Shown here piece after piece: positions 41,325 to 45,339 of a stretch of 45,339 nucleotides of DNA. The position numbers and the translations under genes were made by a program. The stretch is from an uncultured Lachnospiraceae bacterium. Lineage in GTDB: Bacteria > Bacillota > Clostridia > Lachnospirales > Lachnospiraceae. The stretch spans positions 1 through 45,339 of the forward strand of contig CALWRT010000009.1 of NCBI GenBank assembly GCA_944384015.1. The letters run 5' to 3'. Positions within the stretch are counted from its first letter, which is position 1, and every line of letters begins with the position of its first letter. The notes under the pieces are model-generated. The model worked only from the letters and a program-made list of their open reading frames with translations, did no database searches and was not told where the DNA came from.

Positions 41325-42527
41325 ATGCATAATTTCCTGCATAAGCACAGAGAAAATATTCAGATAAAGACCAGCGCGCAGGCTGTCCCAGCCCTGCCCC
41401 CCTCCCTTTCCAGCCCTGTTCTCGGCGGTTTCGGCTGCAGCGCCTGCGCATGGGAGACCGAAGACGGGCAGGTGCTGTGGGGGCGCAACTTCGATTACAA
41501 TCGGATTGCCAGAGGCACAAGCGTGACCTTCGTCCCTAGGGGAACTGGATTCTATACATGCGGTGCCCAGCAAGAGGGCAATTTAATGGACCATACTTTC
41601 TGTAGAGCTGTCCATTCCTGTATCGGTACCGGCCTTCTCATTCCCGGCACCGCCCCTGCCCTGTATGAAGGGTTGAACGATGCCGGGCTTATGGGCGCCC
41701 AACTCTATTACCGGGAATTTGCCCACTTCGATTCCGAACCGCTTCCCAATAGGCTTCCTGTCCAGCCCGCCTTCCTGGTTACTTATCTTCTCGCCATGTG
41801 CTCTACTGTCGAGGAAGCCGCTGACGCATTGACCCATCATCTCTGTCTTGCCGGCATCCCCCTGCTCGGGGCTGTCCCAACCATCCACTGGATGTTCACA
41901 GATGCCGGCGGGGAAAGCATTGTCGTAGAACCCGACGCGGACGGACTGCACATTTACCGGAACACCCTGGGCATCATGACCAACAGCCCTGGATATCCAT
42001 GGCACCGGCTGAATCTCCTGAACTATTCTAATCTAGATTCTCAAGACAAGCCAGATCTCCTATTGGCAGGCCAGTCTATCCCGCAATGTTTCTCGGGCAG
42101 CGGCGCGCTCGGTCTTCCCGGCGACTGGTCATCCCCCTCCCGCTTTGTACGTCTGGCATTTCTCAGAGAACACTGTCCCAGAGGCCGTTCCGAAGCAGAA
42201 GGCGTCGCCTATCTGTTCCGCATGCTGCAAAATGTCGCCTTCCCCATCGGCGCGGTGGAAGTCTCCCACCCGGGAACAGCCACAGACTATGATACCGGCC
42301 TGTCTCCTTACGACTACACGCTCTATAGCTGTGTCATGTCCTCCCGAAGCCTGAAATATTACTGGATGACTTATCAGAATACGACGGTACACTGCGCGAA
42401 CTTGCGCCAGCTGGATATTCCCGGACAGGGAAAAGGCAGCCTCGCCGGCTGCCGTCAGTTCTCTTTTGATTTTTCCCCATCTTTCTGCGAAGAGTCCTCT
42501 GCCAAACTGTCCGTCCCTCTTATATAG
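41325..42527 (+). CDS. Choloylglycine hydrolase/bile salt hydrolase-family amidase with N-terminal extension
   Basis: This 400-residue Ntn-hydrolase matches conjugated bile-acid hydrolases and penicillin V acylases. The predicted nucleophile is Cys38 in GGFGCSACAWE; R54 and D57 (GRNFDY) and N118 (GLNDAGL) fall at exactly the spacing of BSH Cys2, Arg18, Asp21 and Asn82. TNSPGYPWH and GLPGDWSSPSRFVR supply the later Asn and Arg. Unlike BSH, 37 residues precede the cysteine, so autocatalytic propeptide removal would be required. No clear signal peptide. An in-frame ATG at 41232 lacks a ribosome site. It could equally act on acyl-homoserine lactones or other amides. Overlaps the convergent DMT gene by 73 nt. 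Confidence 0.82.
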   Translation: MHNFLHKHRENIQIKTSAQAVPALPPSLSSPVLGGFGCSACAWETEDGQVLWGRNFDYNRIARGTSVTFVPRGTGFYTCGAQQEGNLMDHTFCRAVHSCIGTGLLIPGTAPALYEGLNDAGLMGAQLYYREFAHFDSEPLPNRLPVQPAFLVTYLLAMCSTVEEAADALTHHLCLAGIPLLGAVPTIHWMFTDAGGESIVVEPDADGLHIYRNTLGIMTNSPGYPWHRLNLLNYSNLDSQDKPDLLLAGQSIPQCFSGSGALGLPGDWSSPSRFVRLAFLREHCPRGRSEAEGVAYLFRMLQNVAFPIGAVEVSHPGTATDYDTGLSPYDYTLYSCVMSSRSLKYYWMTYQNTTVHCANLRQLDIPGQGKGSLAGCRQFSFDFSPSFCEESSAKLSVPLI

Positions 42528-43501
42528 CCTGCGCCGCCTCCGTATCTGACCTTTATTTCTTCCTCAATCCTATAGTTCTGCTGCCCTATATCCCCAGAAC
42601 CGCCCAGCTCATTCCATATGGCAAATCCCAGGATCAGCGTCCCTCCCGCGATCTGCCATCCAGTCACCGGTTCTCCCAGGATAAGCACAGATACCACAAC
42701 CGCCACCATAGGGTCGATGTAGCTCAGGATCGCGGCCTCCTGCCCCTTCAATTCTTTCAGTGAAGAAAAGTACAGGCAATAGGTAACTCCCGTGTGGAAC
42801 AGCCCCACGATCAGAAGATTGATCCATCCCGTCTTCCCCAGTTCTCCCAGGTGGAACCCTCCGGTGCCCACCACATAGGGAATCAAGATGATAATCGCTG
42901 CCAGAAACTGCAGGAATGTCCTCTCAATCCCCTCCCTCAGTTTGATGAACTTATTCAGCAAGATTACGGCCGCGTACAACACGGCTGCCCCCAAGCCCAG
43001 CAGCATCCCTATCAAGTCTGAAGAGGAACTTCCGATGCCTCCTACCCCCACAATCATAATCACTCCCGCTGTAGACATCAGGAAACAGACTATCTGCCGT
43101 CCCGTCATTTTCTCGTGAAATAAGAAAGGGCTGGCCACCGTAACAATCACCGGAGCAAAGTAATAGCTCAAAGTTGCCGCTGACACCGTCGTATACCGAT
43201 ACGCCTGAAACAGCAAAATCCAGTTAAAGGCCATCGCAATTCCAGATACCAAGAGAAGGATCCGCTCTCTGCGCAGCTCCTGCGCATAAGTGTCTTCCGC
43301 CTCCTTGCGCTTCTCATGATCCTTTCCTTTTCTCCTGCCTGCCGCGCCGAGATAAAAGCCAATCAAAACAGCGGCCAGCACAGCCCGGTACAAAGCCAAT
43401 TCCCCGGATGCCAGAGGGATCTTGCGCACAAAGACCGCCAGCGTGCCAAATATTACCATTGACACAATCAGAGACAGCCGTGCCCTGCGCATCCCCTTCA
43501 T
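42455..43501 (-). CDS. DMT-superfamily (EamA) transporter
   Basis: This 348-residue protein has two EamA repeats, ten helices in all: SLIVSMVIFGTLAVFVRKIP and FQAYRYTTVSAATLSYYFAP in the first, GMLLGLGAAVLYAAVILLNK and LKELKGQEAAILSYIDPMVA in the second. Members export metabolites or drugs. The last ~45 residues form a hydrophilic tail lying in the overlap with the amidase gene, perhaps a recent extension. The start follows AAAAGGG; promoter at 43642-43669. Confidence 0.9.
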   Translation of the reverse strand: MKGMRRARLSLIVSMVIFGTLAVFVRKIPLASGELALYRAVLAAVLIGFYLGAAGRRKGKDHEKRKEAEDTYAQELRRERILLLVSGIAMAFNWILLFQAYRYTTVSAATLSYYFAPVIVTVASPFLFHEKMTGRQIVCFLMSTAGVIMIVGVGGIGSSSSDLIGMLLGLGAAVLYAAVILLNKFIKLREGIERTFLQFLAAIIILIPYVVGTGGFHLGELGKTGWINLLIVGLFHTGVTYCLYFSSLKELKGQEAAILSYIDPMVAVVVSVLILGEPVTGWQIAGGTLILGFAIWNELGGSGDIGQQNYRIEEEIKVRYGGGAGYIRGTDSLAEDSSQKDGEKSKEN

Positions 43502-43641
43502 CTTCTCATCCCTTTTCTGTTGTCTGTCGTTCTATGATTCTCCTCGCCTTTCTCCACGGCAAGCCCTCCTCTTATGTCATTCTCTTATACTATTTTTTAC
43601 ATTCTGTGCGACTTCGTCTCTAGCTCACAGCATATGTCCTC

Positions 43642-43669
43642 ATTATAGCAAAAACATTTCTATATGCAA
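43642..43669 (-). promoter_or_regulatory. Promoter for DMT transporter gene
   Basis: TTGCAT, a 16-bp spacer and TATAAT preceded by TG-n on the minus strand. Confidence 0.75.
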
Positions 43670-43670
43670 A

Positions 43671-43719
43671 GGAGCATCTCAGGGAACAGTGATGAAATCC
43701 GTGTTTCCTGAGACGCTCC
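43671..43719 (-). terminator. Long hairpin downstream of AKR remnant
   Basis: GGAGC-n-TCTCAGG-n-AACA pairs with TGTTTCCTGAGA-n-GCTCC, about 19 bp with two mismatches, followed on the minus strand only by TTTGC. It directly adjoins the -35 of the DMT promoter and the end of the aldo/keto reductase remnant. Confidence 0.6.
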
Positions 43720-44041
43720 TCAAAATGCGCGCGAATTTGCGGAAAAAAACGCCGTTTCCCGCCATAGCAGACAATGCATACCCATAATCCCATCATCGCC
43801 TGTATAGGTATCCTTGCTGGTATACTTGCCGCTCAAAAACCCTGCTCCCAGGGGAGAGAATGGCACAAAGCCGATCCCCAGTTCCTGGCAAGTAGGAATC
43901 ACATCTTTTTCAAACATCTGCTCCATCATAGAATACTCGCTCTGAATAGCTGTGATAGGTGTGACCGCATGAGCGCGGCGAACTTCTTCTTCCGTAGACT
44001 GGGATTTTTCCCTCTTGGAAGTCAATAAAGCCTTTCATCAT
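43720..44041 (-). pseudogene. Aldo/keto reductase remnant
   Basis: About 100 codons match the middle of aldo/keto reductases: VRRAHAVTPITAIQSEYSMM and ELGIGFVPFSPLGAGFLSGKY. A short piece in another frame, FIDFQEGKIPVYG, matches the preceding segment (EGKIR-x-WG-type), so there is a frameshift near 43990. The first ~130 codons, with the catalytic Tyr, and the C-terminal third are absent. The sequence after SGKY is unrelated. It is a decayed fragment with no function expected. Confidence 0.8.
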
Positions 44042-44063
44042 TTTATCTCCTCATTTTATCTCC
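44038..44063. repeat. Tandem 13-bp duplication over ribosome site of AKR remnant
   Basis: TCATTTTATCTCC occurs twice in tandem. On the minus strand each unit is a GGAGATAAAATGA block containing a ribosome site and an ATG. The next 214 nt (44064-44277) hold no gene that I can support, only a TAGGAAA/TTTCCTA inverted repeat. Confidence 0.75.
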
Positions 44064-44277
44064 TCATTCCAGCCGCTCATACTAGGAAAGCAGCTGCTTC
44101 ACTTTTCCTATGGTCTGTGTTTGCCCGGCAAGTAGTAGGAGGGGAACTGGTAGCATTAATTTTCTAAATTCTGATATCTAGGTTTTCACATCATACTCAC
44201 TTCCAAACTGTTCCCTTCTATCAGTTCCACCATGAGCTTACTCTTACTGTTTCCTAAAAGAAAAACGGCACAAAATA

Positions 44278-44535
44278 TCATTCAAAGTGCCATTTAAAAA
44301 TACCTTTTGGCACTTTAAATGGCACTAAAAATACTTCCGTATATTCCTGAAGCATTTCTGCTAAAAGACCGAGATCATGTGTCTTTTTAATCATAACGCC
44401 TCTTGAAATCAAAACACCTTTCAACATCTTTTCTATAGCCTGCTGGCAATGGTAACAAATAATCTCCAATGGTTTCGGGTACATATGCTCATATAGATGT
44501 TTCGCCGTAAGGAAATCCATCCTGGCAAACTCCAT
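44278..44535 (-). pseudogene. Truncated HEPN-domain protein (HepT-like)
   Basis: The 85 codons give the first half of a HEPN domain: MDFLTAKHLYEHMYPKPLEI, CYHCQQAIEKMLKGVLIS and KKTHDLGLLAEMLQEY, then an unrelated tail ending at 44278. Full HEPN partners of MNT proteins have ~130 residues, with the RNase motif R-x4-6-H in the missing half, so catalytic activity is unlikely. The tail is encoded by a 12-bp perfect inverted repeat (GTGCCATTTAAA, 44287-44298 and 44314-44325), suggesting an insertion scar. Six codons in the same frame separate the MNT stop from the ATG; the family usually starts several residues earlier, so the front may also be damaged. Confidence 0.72.
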
Positions 44536-44553
44536 CCACTCTTTCAGAATTTT

Positions 44554-44877
44554 TCATTTTTCATATAACAGCACGCCCTCCTGCTTTACAACCTTCTCAA
44601 GGGTATTTTCCTTCGCCCTTTCATCAAAAGACGATTCATAACCCACAACAATGTCTACCGGACGTTTACGAACTCCGCGGAGTGATTTATACGCTTTCTG
44701 AGACAGTTCTATTTTGTTCCCGGCATCCTCAGGAACAACAACATAAAAGTCATAATCACTGTCCTCATTATAGGTATCTTTTGCAAAGGAGCCGAACAGA
44801 TAGATTCGTTTCGGCATGATAGTCATGCAGATTCTATCTTTAATTGCTTTGATCTCATTATTGATCATCTTGTTCAC
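44554..44877 (-). CDS. MNT-domain nucleotidyltransferase antitoxin (MntA-like)
   Basis: This 107-residue minimal nucleotidyltransferase has GSFAKDTYNEDSDYDFYVVV, the GS-x-DxD motif of the polymerase-beta fold, then VDIVVGYESSFDER with the third Asp. MNT proteins of the HEPN/MNT (type VII) toxin-antitoxin class inactivate the HEPN RNase by AMPylating it. It lies just upstream of the truncated HEPN gene. A -10-like TATACT sits about 60 nt upstream without a good -35. The antitoxin appears intact while the toxin is not. Confidence 0.82.
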   Translation of the reverse strand: MNKMINNEIKAIKDRICMTIMPKRIYLFGSFAKDTYNEDSDYDFYVVVPEDAGNKIELSQKAYKSLRGVRKRPVDIVVGYESSFDERAKENTLEKVVKQEGVLLYEK

Positions 44878-45007
44878 ATCCTTTCATACAAACTCGCCTG
44901 AGATTCTGCTTTCTGTTCACCCATAGTATACCACAGAACGATCTGCTTATCTATCTGAAAGAATATTCAGATAAAGTGTCACTTCCCCTAAATCTATCTT
45001 TATATAT

Positions 45008-45040
45008 TAAAAAATGAGCAGGATGCCATACACCCTGCCC
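45008..45040 (-). terminator. Terminator after flavodoxin gene
   Basis: GGGCAGG and CCTGCTC form a 7-bp stem (one G-U), followed on the minus strand by ATTTTTT, about 30 nt past the stop. Confidence 0.8.
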
Positions 45041-45068
45041 ACATTTCTGCATATTCGATTCCTGACAA

Positions 45069-45339
45069 TTACAGTCCCAGTCCGTTCACCCACTCCTGTA
45101 CTTCTGCCTCGTCCACGCTGGACCGGAATCTCTGTCCTTCCAGCCAGTTGCCTGTTCCTGCCATATCCGCCAGCAATTGTCCGCTGTCGCCTATATCCGA
45201 GCCGGATGATGTACAAAACGGGATCACAGTCTTTCCTGTAAAATCGTTGGCTTCGATGAATCCATCCACCGGCCATGCGGCGACACCCCACCAGATAGGG
45301 TAGCCAACGAATACCGTATCATACGAATCCCAGTTATCC
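45069..45339 (-). CDS. Flavodoxin, 3' part only
   Basis: The frame is open to the right edge, and 89 C-terminal residues are visible. SYDTVFVGYPIWWGVAAWPV is the flavodoxin core strand and FMN-contacting loop (the WWG segment). GKTVIPFCTSSGSDIGDSG is the second FMN loop. The protein ends with an amphipathic helix VDEAEVQEWVNGLGL. It would be a small FMN electron carrier, perhaps the flavodoxin_4-like type common in gut Clostridia; the N-terminal phosphate loop is outside the window. Confidence 0.88.
   Translation of the reverse strand, partial: DNWDSYDTVFVGYPIWWGVAAWPVDGFIEANDFTGKTVIPFCTSSGSDIGDSGQLLADMAGTGNWLEGQRFRSSVDEAEVQEWVNGLGL

Noticed and set aside
1-45339. CRISPR array, prophage, IS element, integrative element ends or T-box leaders
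   Set aside because: No spaced direct repeats, transposase/integrase genes, attachment-site pairs or T-box GGGTGG-type signals were found on either strand.

Overview
The window looks like chromosome from a strictly anaerobic gut Firmicute of the Lachnospiraceae type (class Clostridia). The support is the set of gene families: an oxygen-sensitive class III ribonucleotide reductase (nrdD/nrdG), rubrerythrin, ECF vitamin-transporter S components, a bile-salt-hydrolase-family enzyme, and a VanG-type cluster. Strong AGGAGG ribosome sites, sigma-A promoters with 16-17 bp spacers and base composition near 50% G+C fit as well. No phage, IS transposase, integrase or CRISPR array was seen. The species cannot be read from the sequence.

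Layout. 1-458: 3' end of a PAP2 phosphatase. 479-6983 (minus): a complete D-Ala-D-Ser glycopeptide-resistance-type cluster, vanR-vanS-terminator-(structured element)-vanG-vanXY-vanTm-vanTr. Its serine racemase is split into separate membrane and racemase genes. 7009-9203: glf plus a family-2 glycosyltransferase, transcribed into vanR. 9269-12647: an SfsA-MutY fusion and, from back-to-back promoters, a HAD-hydrolase/chloramphenicol-acetyltransferase fusion. 12672-19175: rubrerythrin, bioY, a GlgX-type debranching enzyme, an amidohydrolase, an ECF S component with a terminator-like palindrome inside its reading frame, and an aminotransferase.

19462-24149: a YhhN-like membrane protein, a MATE exporter behind a 170-nt leader that looks like an attenuator or riboswitch, a conserved unknown protein, a radical SAM enzyme and a HAD phosphatase. 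24127-30387: an acyl-CoA-ligase-like enzyme with a GT39 membrane glycosyltransferase, then a LafA/LafB-like glycolipid glycosyltransferase pair with a VTT-domain protein. 30972-33501: phosphopentomutase, patatin and NUDIX. 33643-34937: sigma factor and membrane anti-sigma candidate. 35234-38760: anaerobic NTP reductase pair and a YkgJ protein. 38883-38955: tRNA-Ala(CGC). 39114-42527: EcsC protein, LOR/SDH (TIGR00300) enzyme, bile-salt-hydrolase-family enzyme. 42455-45339: DMT exporter, aldo/keto reductase remnant, an eroded HEPN/MNT pair and the 3' end of a flavodoxin gene.

Common themes are the cell envelope (Van cluster, glf/GT2, LafAB/VTT, GT39), resistance or export (Van, CAT fusion, MATE, DMT) and anaerobic redox metabolism. 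The most notable items are the split-VanT cluster with a ~220-bp palindromic element before vanG, the HAD-CAT fusion, the MATE leader, and the palindrome inside the ECF gene.
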